Shown one piece after another: positions 25,379-33,959 of a stretch of DNA of 64,000 nucleotides (the stretch's first letter is position 1; each line of letters opens with the position of its first letter). The notes below the pieces were generated by a model that was given only the letters and a program-made list of their open reading frames with translations, was not told where the DNA came from and ran no database searches. Both the position numbers and the translations under genes were made by a program. The DNA is from Amycolatopsis sp. A133 (GTDB lineage: Bacteria > Actinomycetota > Actinomycetes > Mycobacteriales > Pseudonocardiaceae), in assembly GCF_031082405.1 (NCBI RefSeq), contig NZ_JAVHJU010000007.1:62001-126000 (forward strand). The letters are read 5' to 3'.

Positions 25379-26002
25379 ATGGATGTGCACGTCGTCGACC
25401 ACCCCCTCGCGAAGGCCCGGCTCTCCACGATGCGCGACGCGCGCACCGACAGCGCCGCGTTCCGGGCCGCGCTGCACGAGCTGACCGTCATGCTGGTCTA
25501 CGAAGCCACGCGCGACGTGCCGGTGAAGATCGAGAAGATCCACACGCCGGTCGCCCGCACCGACGGTTACAAGCTGGCGAAGCCGCCGCTGCTGGTGCCG
25601 GTGCTGCGCGCGGGGCTGGGCATGGCCGACCAGGCGCACAAGCTGATCCCGGACGCGCAGATGGGCTTCGTCGGCCTCGCGCGCGACGAGGAGACGCTCA
25701 AGCCGACGCCGTACCTGGAGTCGCTGCCGGAGTCGCTCGCCGACCGGCCGGTCATGGTGCTCGACCCGATGCTCGCCACCGGCGGCTCGATGGAGTACAC
25801 GATCCGCCTGCTCACCGACCGCGGCGCCGACGACGTCACGGCCATCTGCGCGCTCGCGGCGCCGGAAGGCCTGGCGCACCTGGAGAAGACCGGCCTGCCG
25901 GTCCGGGTGGTCACGGCGAGCATCGACGAGCGCCTCAACGACTCGGGCTTCATCGTCCCGGGCCTGGGCGACGCGGGCGACCGCCAGTACGGCGCCGTCT
26001 AG
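25379..26002 (+). CDS. upp: Uracil phosphoribosyltransferase
   Basis: 207 residues from ATG at 25379. It makes UMP from uracil and PRPP. The PRPP-binding loop is [17 protein letters not shown] and the uracil-recognition part is at the C-terminus, [17 protein letters not shown]-terminal [21 protein letters not shown] is typical of Upp. The gene starts five bases after the tyrosine-phosphatase-like gene. Length and motifs are normal. Confidence 0.96.
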   Translation: MDVHVVDHPLAKARLSTMRDARTDSAAFRAALHELTVMLVYEATRDVPVKIEKIHTPVARTDGYKLAKPPLLVPVLRAGLGMADQAHKLIPDAQMGFVGLARDEETLKPTPYLESLPESLADRPVMVLDPMLATGGSMEYTIRLLTDRGADDVTAICALAAPEGLAHLEKTGLPVRVVTASIDERLNDSGFIVPGLGDAGDRQYGAV

Positions 26003-26039
26003 CCCGGCCCGTCCCGAAGCGGCGGTGGATCGCCCCGGC

Positions 26040-26590
26040 CGCCGCCGGAGGGAACTCGACCTGACCGACCCGCAGTTCCCTCAGGACGGCACCAGGTGGT
26101 TCACCGTCAGCGCCGCGAACGCCGGCGTCGGGAACCAGCGCGGCAACGCGCTGGCGAGCCGGCGCAGGGCCCCTGCTCGAAACGGACGAATACCGGGTGG
26201 TCCGGGCCGCCGAGGGACCGGGTCGTGGTCTGCACGACCGAGCCGGACCACCAGCGGCCGGGGAAGACGAAATCCAGGGCCTACCCCGACTTCGCCGGCC
26301 CCCCGGTGCCGGCGGCGCGCACGCTGGCCGTGGACACCCTGGGCCATCCGGAAACCGGCGCCCCGCCGGGGACGTCCCGCCGGCCGTTCACCGCGGCGCT
26401 GCCACTGACGGCGGTGAAGGTGGTCATCGACTTCGGCATCGGGACGAGCGTCGAGGCCGACGTCGTCGACGGCATGGTGGCGGTGGGGGTTCCGGCGAAC
26501 ATCGGCTGGTTACCGGAGGCGACGGTGCACGTACGGGCGCGCGACGCGCTCAACCGGACCGTCTACGACGGTTCGCTGCGGCTGATCTGA
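26040..26590 (+). pseudogene. Frameshifted hypothetical gene
   Basis: Coding-like sequence passes through three forward frames. Frame A (26040-~26160) reads ELDLTDPQFPQDGTRWFTVS; frame B (~26160-26215) reads LLETDEYRVVRAAEGPG; frame C (26210-26590) reads RVVVCTTEPDHQRPGKTKS and continues to VHVRARDALNRTVYDGSLRLI. Two frameshifts or a set of small deletions would explain this. No family is recognised. The 3' end overlaps the convergent TetR gene by 28 bases. The alternative is a short real gene from about 26300 with spurious matches upstream. Confidence 0.45.
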
Positions 26591-27180
26591 GCCCGCAGCC
26601 AGCCGGAGGCGTTCGCGCGCAGGGCGGCTTCGTACGCGCCCGTGACGTCGAACTCCTCCGGCAGGTTGCCGGTGAGCTCCAGCGATACCAGGCCGTGCAC
26701 GATGCCCCAGCAGCCGACCGCGATGGTCTCGGGCGGGACGTCGATGAAAACGCCGTCGGCGACCGCGCGGCGGATGATCCGTTCCAGGGGTTCCAGCGTC
26801 TTCCTGGCCAGCTTCTCGGCGTCGTCGTTCGGCTCGAACCCGGGGACCGACCTGGTGAACATGATCCCGTACAGGTGGGGGTCGGCCAGCGCGCTCGTGC
26901 GGTAGGCGCTGCCGAGCGCGACGAGGTCCTCGACGGCGTCGCCGGTCAGCGGGGTCCCGGCCATCCGGGCGCCGAAGCGCCGGAAGCCCTCGGTGTAAAG
27001 GGCGTTCACCAGATCGGGTTTGCTGCCGAAGAGGGAGTACACGGCGGTGGTCGACGTCCCCGCGTCGGCGGCCAGCTTGCGCAGCGAAAGCGCCTTCGGC
27101 CCGTCGGCCGCGATGAGCTCGCCGGCCCGGTCGAGCAGCTTGAGCCGGAGCGCTTCGTCGTGCGTACGGGGTCGCGCCAT
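26563..27180 (-). CDS. TetR/AcrR-family regulator (WHG-type C-terminal domain)
   Basis: 205 residues from ATG at 27180. The helix-turn-helix is LKLLDRAGELIAADGPKALS with LRKLAADAGTSTTAVYSLFG. The C-terminal part (YRTSALADPHLYGIMFTRS, GCWGIVHGLVSLELTG) matches the TetR_C_33/WHG type. AACAGTGTTA lies 18 bases before its start and recurs inside a perfect inverted repeat upstream of the membrane gene at 37372, suggesting shared control. It is divergent from the MerR-AKR operon with about 85 bases between. Confidence 0.88.
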   Translation of the reverse strand: MARPRTHDEALRLKLLDRAGELIAADGPKALSLRKLAADAGTSTTAVYSLFGSKPDLVNALYTEGFRRFGARMAGTPLTGDAVEDLVALGSAYRTSALADPHLYGIMFTRSVPGFEPNDDAEKLARKTLEPLERIIRRAVADGVFIDVPPETIAVGCWGIVHGLVSLELTGNLPEEFDVTGAYEAALRANASGWLRAQISRSEPS

Positions 27181-27197
27181 GCCGCCCACCGTATCGG

Positions 27198-27207
27198 AAC
27201 AGTGTTA
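27198..27207. promoter_or_regulatory. AACAGTGTTA motif before the TetR gene
   Basis: AACAGTGTTA stands 18 bases before the TetR start codon. The same ten bases occur at 37795-37804 on the reverse strand as part of AACAGTAACACTGTT. TetR repressors usually bind near their own promoters, so this is a candidate autoregulatory half-operator (inference). Confidence 0.4.
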
Positions 27208-27226
27208 TGGCAGACCAGGTGAAGAT

Positions 27227-27257
27227 TTGACCTGGAGTGCACTCCAGGTCGTACTGT
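27227..27257 (+). promoter_or_regulatory. MerR-type promoter with 19-bp spacer and 22-bp palindrome
   Basis: TTGACC (27227-27232) and TACTGT (27252-27257) are 19 bp apart, the over-long spacing characteristic of MerR-activated promoters. The spacer holds a perfect palindrome, arms GACCTGGAGTG and its complement, spanning 27229-27250. Transcription would start at about 27264-27265, the A of the merR ATG, so the message is probably leaderless. Confidence 0.85.
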
Positions 27258-27264
27258 CGGGCGC

Positions 27265-27666
27265 ATGAGCTACTCGATAGCGGAAGCCGCTCGACGTAGC
27301 GGACTGTCCATCGACACCCTCCGGTACTACGAGCGCATCAAACTGCTCGACCCACCCGCGCGGGACACCGCGGGCCGCCGGGCTTATTCCGACGAAGACC
27401 TCAGCTGGCTGGGCTTCCTGACCAAGCTGCGCACCACCGGGATGCCCATCAAGAGCATGCGCGAGTACGCCTCGCTGCGCCGCCACGGCGTCGCGAGCGC
27501 GGGCCGCCGCAAGGCCTTGCTGGTGGAACAGCGCCGGTCGGTCGCCGAACGGATCGCCGAGCTGCAGGGCTGTCTCGACATCCTCGACTACAAGATCGAG
27601 AACTACGCCCAGGTCGAGCGCAACGTGCTCGGCGTGGAACCCGGTATGGAGGAGATTTCCGCGTGA
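27265..27666 (+). CDS. MerR-family regulator
   Basis: 133 residues. The N-terminal winged helix is typical: [20 protein letters not shown] followed by [20 protein letters not shown] coiled-coil dimerisation helix follows ([20 protein letters not shown]). There are no Cys clusters of metal sensors; the single Cys in LQGCLDIL could be redox-sensing or incidental. No ribosome site is present because the promoter leaves almost no leader. Its GTGA stop/start overlap with the aldo-keto reductase shows the pair is one operon controlled by the palindromic promoter. Confidence 0.92.
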   Translation: MSYSIAEAARRSGLSIDTLRYYERIKLLDPPARDTAGRRAYSDEDLSWLGFLTKLRTTGMPIKSMREYASLRRHGVASAGRRKALLVEQRRSVAERIAELQGCLDILDYKIENYAQVERNVLGVEPGMEEISA

Positions 27667-28640
27667 AGAACAGGAAGCTGGGCGGCCTGGAAGCCGGCGC
27701 CCAGGGGCTCGGCTGCATGGGGATGAGCCAGGCCTACGGCGTCCGCGACAACGACGACGAGTCGATCGCGACCATCCACCGCGCGCTCGAGCTCGGCGTG
27801 ACGTTGCTGGACACCGCGAACGTCTACGCCGACGGCGTCAACGAGGAGCTGGTCGGCCGCGCGATCGCCGGCCGCCGCGACGAGGTCGTGCTCGCGACGA
27901 AGTTCGGCATCGTGTGGAACGACGGCGCGATGGGCGCCCGCGGTGACGCCGCGTACGTGAAGCAGTCGTGCGACGAGTCGTTGCGCCGGCTCGGCGTCGA
28001 CCACATCGACCTCTACTACCAGCACCGCGTCGACCCGGACACGCCGATCGAAGAGACGTGGGGCGCGCTCGCCGAGCTGGCCGAGGCCGGGAAGATCCGG
28101 TACGCCGGGATCTCCGAGGCCAGTGCCGCGACGATCCGGGCCGCGCACGCGGTGCACCCGGTGACGGCGCTGCAGAGCGAGTGGTCGCTGTGGACCCGGG
28201 GCATCGAAGGCGAGATCCTCGAGACGTGCCGGGAGCTCGGCATCGGGATCGTCCCGTTTTCGCCGCTGGGCCGGGGCTTCCTCACCGGCGCGGTGACGTC
28301 GGTGCAGGACCTGCCCGAGGACGACATGCGCCGCGGGCTGCCGCGCTTCGCCGAGGGCAACTTCGAGCGCAACATGGCCATCGTCGAGGCGTTGCGCGCG
28401 CTCGCCGAAGCGAAGGGCGTGACGGCGGGCCAGCTGGCGCTGGCGTGGGTGCAGGCCCAGGGCGAGGACGTCGTGCCGATCCCGGGGACCAAGCGCCGCA
28501 AGTACCTCGAGGAGAACGTGGCGGCGGCTTCGCTGGAGCTGACGGCCGAGGACCTGGCGGCCATCGCGGCGGCCGCACCCGCCGACGCGATCGCGGGAGA
28601 GCGCTACCCGGAGCGCCTCGCCCGAGCCGCCGGCAAGTGA
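27663..28640 (+). CDS. Aldo/keto reductase
   Basis: 325 residues from GTG at 27663. The AKR13-like pattern is clear: [11 protein letters not shown], the catalytic Asp and Tyr in [18 protein letters not shown], Lys in VLATKFGI, His in YYQHRVDP, and NADPH-binding [15 protein letters not shown] near the C-terminus. These enzymes reduce aldehydes or ketones in detoxification. It is translated by overlap with MerR, which is presumably responsive to a reactive carbonyl or related stress (inference). A strong hairpin follows 17 bases after the stop. Confidence 0.94.
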   Translation: MKNRKLGGLEAGAQGLGCMGMSQAYGVRDNDDESIATIHRALELGVTLLDTANVYADGVNEELVGRAIAGRRDEVVLATKFGIVWNDGAMGARGDAAYVKQSCDESLRRLGVDHIDLYYQHRVDPDTPIEETWGALAELAEAGKIRYAGISEASAATIRAAHAVHPVTALQSEWSLWTRGIEGEILETCRELGIGIVPFSPLGRGFLTGAVTSVQDLPEDDMRRGLPRFAEGNFERNMAIVEALRALAEAKGVTAGQLALAWVQAQGEDVVPIPGTKRRKYLEENVAAASLELTAEDLAAIAAAAPADAIAGERYPERLARAAGK

Positions 28641-28657
28641 GCAGTCTGCCGCAGCTC

Positions 28658-28703
28658 GTCGTGAGTGGTAAGGCGGGTTCTAACCCGCCTTACCACTCAC
28701 GAC
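28658..28703. terminator. Perfect 22-bp hairpin, GTGAGTGGTAA family copy 2
   Basis: Arms 28658-28679 and 28682-28703 pair perfectly around the loop CT. The stem contains GTGAGTGGTAAGGCGGGTT. Relative to the copy at 16122, one A is changed to G in the left arm and its partner T to C in the right arm, so pairing is preserved. It follows the aldo-keto reductase and probably ends that operon. Confidence 0.85.
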
Positions 28704-28762
28704 CGGTTGGGCACGGGCGTAACTTTCTTCTTCTGAGGCTTTTCTGAGATCTCCGGAGCAGG

Positions 28763-28792
28763 CTCGGCGCCGATCATGCGGTCGGTGCCGAG
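28763..28792. promoter_or_regulatory. Inverted repeat just upstream of the oxidoreductase-antiporter cassette
   Basis: CTCGGCGCCGA (28763-28773) and TCGGTGCCGAG (28782-28792) form an 11-base inverted repeat with one mismatch, 15 bases before the GTG start at 28808. It could be an operator or a leader hairpin for the cassette. Confidence 0.45.
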
Positions 28793-28807
28793 CTCCAGGA
28801 GGTCGTC

Positions 28808-30349
28808 GTGGCGGAGGAAGTGCTCGATTATCTGGTCGTCGGGGCCGGGCCGGCCGGGTTGCAGCTGGGGCAGCACCTCGGCCACGCCGGGCACCGGTAC
28901 CTGGTGCTGGAGGCCGGGTCCGCGCCCGGCCACTTCTTCGAGACCTTCCCCCGGCACCGGACCCTCATCTCCATCAACAAGAAGCACACCGGGTACGCCG
29001 ACCCGGAGCTGCGCATGCGGATGGACTGGAACTCGATCCTCGCCGACGGCGACGACGACCAGCTCGTCTTCACCGACTACAGCGCGAAGCTCTTCCCGGA
29101 CGCTTCGGACTTCCTCCGCTACATCACCGACTACGCGGCGAAGCACGAAGTCAATGTCCGCTACGACACCCGGGTGACGCGCATCCGGCGTGATCCGGAA
29201 AGCGCTGTCTTCATCCTCACCGCCGGTGACGAAGAGTTCAAAGCCCACCGGCTGATCATGGCCACCGGCGTCACGAAGCCGTACATCCCGCAGTTCCCCG
29301 GCGTCGAGCTGATCGACCAGTACGCGGACGTCGGCGTCGACTCCGCCGAGTTCACCGGCCAGCGCGTGCTCGTGCTGGGCAAGGGGAACTCCGCCTTCGA
29401 GACGGCCGACAACCTCATCGAGACGGCCGCGGTGGTGCACGTCGGCGGCCCGCGGCCGGTGAAACTGGCCTGGCGCACCCACTTCGTCGGCCACCTGCGC
29501 GCGTACAACGCGGGCATCCTGGACATGTACCAGCTCAAGCTCCAGCACGCGATCCTCGACGGCGACGTGCGCGAGGTCCGCAAGGACGCCGACGGTTACC
29601 ACGTCAAGTTCGCCTTCGCCCGCGCCGACGAGGTCGTCAAGGAGATCCGCTACGACCGCGTGATCGGCTGCACCGGCTTCCGGTTCGACGCGGAGCTCTT
29701 CGACGAGGACTGTCGTCCGCAGCTGACCATCAACGACCGCTTCCCGGCGCAGACACCGAGCTGGGAGTCGGTCAACGTGCCGGGCCTCCACTTCGCGGGC
29801 ACGATCACGCAGGTCCGCGACTTCAAGAAGGCCACCAGCGCGTTCATCCACGGCTTCCGCTACGGCGTCCGCGCGCTGGCCAAGGTGCTGAACGAGCGCT
29901 ACCACGACGTCCCGTGGCCGCACACCGAGCTGCCCGCCAAACCGGACTCGCTGACCGACGCGGTCATCACCCGGATCAACCGGACTTCCGCGCTGTACCA
30001 GCAGTTCGGCTTCCTCGGCGACGTCGTGGTCGTGGACGGCGACACCGCCCGCTACCTCGAAGAGGTGCCGGTCGACCGGGTGCTGGAAGACCCGCCGGCC
30101 GACGCCTACGTCGTCACCCTCGACTACGGCCCGGACCACGACAAGGTCGACCCGTTCGACTTCGTCGCGCGTGCCGCCCAGGACAAGGCCAACGACCACG
30201 GCGAGGGCCACTACCTGCACCCGATCGTCCGGCACTACCGCCGCGGCGAGCTGGTCGCGACCCACCACGTCACCGAGAACCTCGAGAACGAGTGGGACAA
30301 AGAGGTGCACGTCGAGCCGCTGACCGCGTTCTTCACGCGGGAGCTCTGA
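28808..30349 (+). CDS. FAD/NAD(P)-dependent monooxygenase-like flavoprotein
   Basis: 513 residues from GTG at 28808, with CAGGAGG upstream. The FAD site is YLVVGAGPAGLQLGQHLGHA at the N-terminus; a second Rossmann motif, RVLVLGKGNSAFETADNL, binds NAD(P)H. The ATG-type motif HRLIMATGVTKPYIP and GCTGFRFDAELF are typical of group B flavin monooxygenases and FOXRED2-like proteins. The C-terminal 150 residues (YLEEVPVDRVLEDPPADAY) extend beyond the usual flavin fold. It begins a chain of four overlapping genes (FMN oxidase, P450-like, antiporter), which argues for one pathway. The substrate is unknown. Confidence 0.88.
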   Translation: MAEEVLDYLVVGAGPAGLQLGQHLGHAGHRYLVLEAGSAPGHFFETFPRHRTLISINKKHTGYADPELRMRMDWNSILADGDDDQLVFTDYSAKLFPDASDFLRYITDYAAKHEVNVRYDTRVTRIRRDPESAVFILTAGDEEFKAHRLIMATGVTKPYIPQFPGVELIDQYADVGVDSAEFTGQRVLVLGKGNSAFETADNLIETAAVVHVGGPRPVKLAWRTHFVGHLRAYNAGILDMYQLKLQHAILDGDVREVRKDADGYHVKFAFARADEVVKEIRYDRVIGCTGFRFDAELFDEDCRPQLTINDRFPAQTPSWESVNVPGLHFAGTITQVRDFKKATSAFIHGFRYGVRALAKVLNERYHDVPWPHTELPAKPDSLTDAVITRINRTSALYQQFGFLGDVVVVDGDTARYLEEVPVDRVLEDPPADAYVVTLDYGPDHDKVDPFDFVARAAQDKANDHGEGHYLHPIVRHYRRGELVATHHVTENLENEWDKEVHVEPLTAFFTREL

Positions 30350-31419
30350 TGCGGACGATCGCGGAGTTCGAAGCCGCGGCCCGCGAGCGCCTCGACCCGG
30401 CGCACTACGACTACTTCGCGGGCGGCGCGCAGGACGAAATCACCCTGCGGGAGAACGAAACGGCGTTCCAGCAGCTGCGGCTGGTGCCCCGGGTCCTGCG
30501 CGGCAGCGACAAGCGCGACCTGAGCGTGACGCTGCTCGGCACGCCGTCTTCGATGCCGATCCTCGTCGCGCCCACGGCGTTCCACCGGCTCGCGCACCCC
30601 GACGGCGAGCTCGCCACCGCACGGGCGGCGGCGCGGGCGGGCACGATCATGATCGTCAGCATGGCCGCCACCACGGCGGTCGAGGACATCGCCGCGGCGG
30701 CCCGCGAGGTGACCCCGGACCCGGGCCTGTGGTTCCAGCTCTACCTGCAGCCGGACCTGGAGTTCACCGAGGCGATCGTGCGGCGGGCCGAAGCGGCGGG
30801 CGTCAAGGCGTTCGTCGTCACCGTCGACTCGCCCGTGCTCGGCCGTCGCGAACGCGACGACCGCAACGCCTTCCACGACCTGGCGCCGGGCCTGGCCGTG
30901 GAGAACCTGCGCAACCTGGGCGAGAACCGCAGCGGCGGAAACGCCAGCCACGTCCGCGAGATCGTCATGTCGGCCGGGCTGAGCTGGGACCACATCGCGT
31001 GGCTGCGCTCGAAGACCAAGCTGCCCGTGCTGATCAAGGGCCTGCTCCACGCCGAGGACGCGCGGCTGGCCGTGCACCACGGCGTCGCCGGCATCGTCGT
31101 GTCCAACCACGGCGGCCGCCAGCTCGACACCGTGCCCGCCACCATCGACGTGCTGCCGGAGATCGCGGCGGCCGTCGGCGGTGCCCTGCCGGTGCTGCTG
31201 GACGGCGGGATCCGCCGGGGCACCGACGTCGTCAAGGCGCTGGCACTGGGCGCGGACGCGGTCGGCGTCGGCCGCCCGGTCGTGTGGGGGCTCGCGGCGG
31301 CCGGCCGCGAAGGCGTCTCGGAAGTGCTGGAACTGCTGCGCGCCGACTTCGACCAGGCCCTCGCCCTGTGCGGCGGGCGGCTGCCGACGGAGCTGACTTC
31401 GGACCAGGTGCGGCGGTGA
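30349..31419 (+). CDS. FMN-dependent alpha-hydroxy acid oxidase/dehydrogenase
   Basis: 356 residues, starting in a TGATG overlap with the flavoprotein gene. The TIM-barrel glycolate-oxidase family pattern is intact: YDYFAGGAQDEITLRENETA, PILVAPTAFHRLAHPDGE, FQLYLQPDLE, catalytic VSNHGGRQLDTVPATIDVLP with His and Arg, and FMN-phosphate binding VLLDGGIRRGTDVVKALALG. Family members oxidise glycolate, lactate, mandelate or hydroxymandelate to the keto acid. In this cassette it likely oxidises a hydroxyacid produced or used by the neighbouring monooxygenases (inference). Confidence 0.92.
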   Translation: MRTIAEFEAAARERLDPAHYDYFAGGAQDEITLRENETAFQQLRLVPRVLRGSDKRDLSVTLLGTPSSMPILVAPTAFHRLAHPDGELATARAAARAGTIMIVSMAATTAVEDIAAAAREVTPDPGLWFQLYLQPDLEFTEAIVRRAEAAGVKAFVVTVDSPVLGRRERDDRNAFHDLAPGLAVENLRNLGENRSGGNASHVREIVMSAGLSWDHIAWLRSKTKLPVLIKGLLHAEDARLAVHHGVAGIVVSNHGGRQLDTVPATIDVLPEIAAAVGGALPVLLDGGIRRGTDVVKALALGADAVGVGRPVVWGLAAAGREGVSEVLELLRADFDQALALCGGRLPTELTSDQVRR

Positions 31420-32645
31420 TCGGCAACGTGCTTTCCTGGCTGCCCGAGCGCGTCGTCGCGCTGCGGATGCGGATCTTCGCGCTGGTCAACGGCCAGGACG
31501 CGGTGACGATCCCGGGTCCGCAGGTCGGCGTCGCCGACTTCCGGCGCGTCTACGCCGACCCGGCGGCGAACGGCCGCAGCCGCGGCGCCGCGCTGTCCGA
31601 CCTGTTCTGGTACTGGCTGTCGCCGGGGCCCGAGGTGCACCAGGAACACCTCGAAGCCGGGCCGCGCTACGACGAGGTCGCCAAGTGCACCCGCCACATC
31701 CTGGTCAAGCCCAAAAAGGACTCCGAGGAGCTGACCCGGCGCGTCGCCCGCCACATCCTGGACGGCGTCCGCCCCGGGCTCGTCCGGCTGCGTGACGAGC
31801 TGATGCCGATCTGGGCCGAGCTGTACTACGAGCTGGTGTTCGACGAGCCGTGCCCGCCGCGGGCCCGCGAGCTCATCGTGGCGCACGCGGACGACGTCGC
31901 CTCGGCGCTGAAGTGCGTGCGGCCGCGGAACATGCGCCGCCGGGCGCGGCTGACGAAGTACCTCAGGCAGCGCCTCGCCGACGTCCCGCACCCGCTCCCG
32001 GAGTCCCTGACCCCGGAAGAACAGGCCTACTACCTGCAGGGCACGTTCTTCACCACCGCCGTCGTGCAGATGTCGGAGGCGATGGCGCACCTGCTGATGA
32101 TCATCGCGCAGAACGCCGACCTTCAGCAGCGGCTCGTCGACCACCCCGACGACATCGACCGCGTCATCGACGACGGGTTGCGCGAGTACCCGCTGTTCGG
32201 CATCGCGCACCGGATCTCCACCGCCGACATCGAGCTGGACCAGCTCACCATCCCGGCCGGGACGGTGCTGTGCTTCAGCTACCCCGGCTTCGCCGAACAG
32301 TCCACGAAGGACGAGTTCATCCCGTTCGGCGTCGCGCAGAACCGCGCCTGCCCCGCCCGGGGACTCGCGCCGCCGACCATGCGGGTCGTGACGCAGGAAG
32401 TGCTGCGCCGCTTCAGCCTGGCCTCCACGGCCGGGCACACGCGGTCGATCCCCAACCGCGGCCCGGCGCTGCTCACCCCGATCGGGGCCCGCCGGCGGCG
32501 CGCGCCGCTGGTGTGGCTCGCGGTCCGCGACCGCTGGGAAGACGTCTGGCGCAGCTTCGCCCAGCTCGTGTTCGGCACGTACATGGTCCTCGACGCCCGT
32601 CGCCAGGCCCTTTGCTCGACCTACTTCGCCGGAGGCAACCGATGA
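31416..32645 (+). CDS. Degenerate cytochrome P450-like protein
   Basis: 409 residues, GTG start overlapping the previous stop in GTGA. The second half aligns with P450s: IDDGLREYPLFGIAHRISTA corresponds to the K-helix region, and LTIPAGTVLCFSYPG to the following strand. The heme loop is FIPFGVAQNRACPARGLA, with a Cys but one extra residue before it relative to FGxGxHxCxG. ExxR is replaced by DGLR, the I-helix lacks AGxxT (TTAVVQMSEAM instead), and the meander between SYPG and the heme loop is about 20 residues short. It may bind heme unusually or be a non-catalytic P450 relative. Translationally coupled to its neighbours. Confidence 0.75.
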   Translation: MIGNVLSWLPERVVALRMRIFALVNGQDAVTIPGPQVGVADFRRVYADPAANGRSRGAALSDLFWYWLSPGPEVHQEHLEAGPRYDEVAKCTRHILVKPKKDSEELTRRVARHILDGVRPGLVRLRDELMPIWAELYYELVFDEPCPPRARELIVAHADDVASALKCVRPRNMRRRARLTKYLRQRLADVPHPLPESLTPEEQAYYLQGTFFTTAVVQMSEAMAHLLMIIAQNADLQQRLVDHPDDIDRVIDDGLREYPLFGIAHRISTADIELDQLTIPAGTVLCFSYPGFAEQSTKDEFIPFGVAQNRACPARGLAPPTMRVVTQEVLRRFSLASTAGHTRSIPNRGPALLTPIGARRRRAPLVWLAVRDRWEDVWRSFAQLVFGTYMVLDARRQALCSTYFAGGNR

Positions 32646-33922
32646 GCCCGACCGAAGCGGCACCGGTCTTCTTCCTCGCCGTTGTGGTGATCCTCGTGGT
32701 GGTCCGGCTGGTCTGCCTGGCCGCGGTCAAGCTCGGCCAGCCACCGGTGGTCGGCGAGATGATCGCCGGGGTGCTGCTCGGCCCGTCGCTGTTCGGGCTG
32801 CTGCTGCCGGACGTGCAGGCGGCGCTGTTCCCGGACGGCATCCGCTCGCTGCTCTACGTCGGCGGCCAGATCGGCCTGGTCATCTACATGTTCGGCGCCG
32901 GCTACGAGTTCAACCTGAGCAGCGTCGTGAAGTCGCGCAAGTCGGTCGCGGCCATCTCCTCGGCCGGGACGGTGGTGCCGCTGGCCCTCGGCATCGGGGT
33001 CGCGGTGCTCGGCACGTCGTGGGTCGACATCGGCAAGGACGGTGTTTCGCTGGTGACCTCGGCCGCGTTCGTCGGGGTGGCGGTGGCGATCACGGCGTTC
33101 CCGATGATGGTCCGGATCATCACCGAACGCGGGATCGCCTCGACCAAGTTCGGTTCGCTGGCCCTGGCCTGCGGCGCGCTCGACGACGTCCTCGCGTGGC
33201 TGCTGCTGGCCGTCGTGCTCGGCATGCACGCGGGGTCCGCCGGGCCGGTCGCGCTCGCCCTCGGCGGTGGGCTGCTGTTCGCGCTGCTGGTGTTCATCGT
33301 CGTGCGGCGGCTGCTGAACCGGATGATGAGCAGCGACCGGGTGACCGTCGACCAGCGCGTGCTCATCACCGCGATGACGTTGTTCGCCGCGGCCTGGTTC
33401 ACCGACACCATCGGCCTGTACGCGGTGTTCGGCGCGTTCACCGTCGGGGTGGCGTTCCCGCGCGGTCTCGCCTCCGACGCCGTGCTGGCGAAGATCATGC
33501 CGATCGGCCGCATCGTGTTCGTTCCGCTGTTCTTCACCTACTCCGGCCTCAACACGCGGTTCGCGCTGCTCGCCGACCCGAGGTTGCTCGCCTTCGCGCT
33601 GGTGACGGTCGTCGTCGCGGTCGTCGGCAAGCTGGGCGCGTCCTGGGGCGCGGCCCGGCTGGCGGGGGAGCCGCCGGCGATCGCGACGCGCGTCGGCGTG
33701 CTCGTCAACGCGCGCGGCCTGATGCAGCTGATCGCGCTGAACATCGGGCTGGCCGCGGGGATCGTCTCGTCGGCGTTGTTCACGGTGCTGGTGCTCGTCG
33801 CGCTGGTCACCACGATCATGACCGCGCCGCTGCTCAGCTGGCTCGACCGGCGCGATGCCCGCAAGGGGACCATCGACATACTCCTGACGGCCGAACCCGT
33901 CCCGGTGACCGGGAAAAGTTGA
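32642..33922 (+). CDS. CPA2-type cation/proton antiporter (Kef-like)
   Basis: 426 residues with about 12 hydrophobic segments, starting in an ATGA overlap. KLGQPPVVGEMIAGVLLGPS, YMFGAGYEFNL and LACGALDDVLAWLLLAVVL (with the DD ion-exchange motif) are typical of the monovalent cation:proton antiporter-2 family. There is no C-terminal RCK/TrkA-N domain. Antiporters of this type sometimes sit in antibiotic gene clusters and may export the product or adjust pH; the coupling to three redox genes suggests a cassette-specific role (inference). Confidence 0.92.
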   Translation: MSPTEAAPVFFLAVVVILVVVRLVCLAAVKLGQPPVVGEMIAGVLLGPSLFGLLLPDVQAALFPDGIRSLLYVGGQIGLVIYMFGAGYEFNLSSVVKSRKSVAAISSAGTVVPLALGIGVAVLGTSWVDIGKDGVSLVTSAAFVGVAVAITAFPMMVRIITERGIASTKFGSLALACGALDDVLAWLLLAVVLGMHAGSAGPVALALGGGLLFALLVFIVVRRLLNRMMSSDRVTVDQRVLITAMTLFAAAWFTDTIGLYAVFGAFTVGVAFPRGLASDAVLAKIMPIGRIVFVPLFFTYSGLNTRFALLADPRLLAFALVTVVVAVVGKLGASWGAARLAGEPPAIATRVGVLVNARGLMQLIALNIGLAAGIVSSALFTVLVLVALVTTIMTAPLLSWLDRRDARKGTIDILLTAEPVPVTGKS

Positions 33923-33959
33923 TTCTTCAATTTCGGAAAATCACTGCCAGTATGGATCT

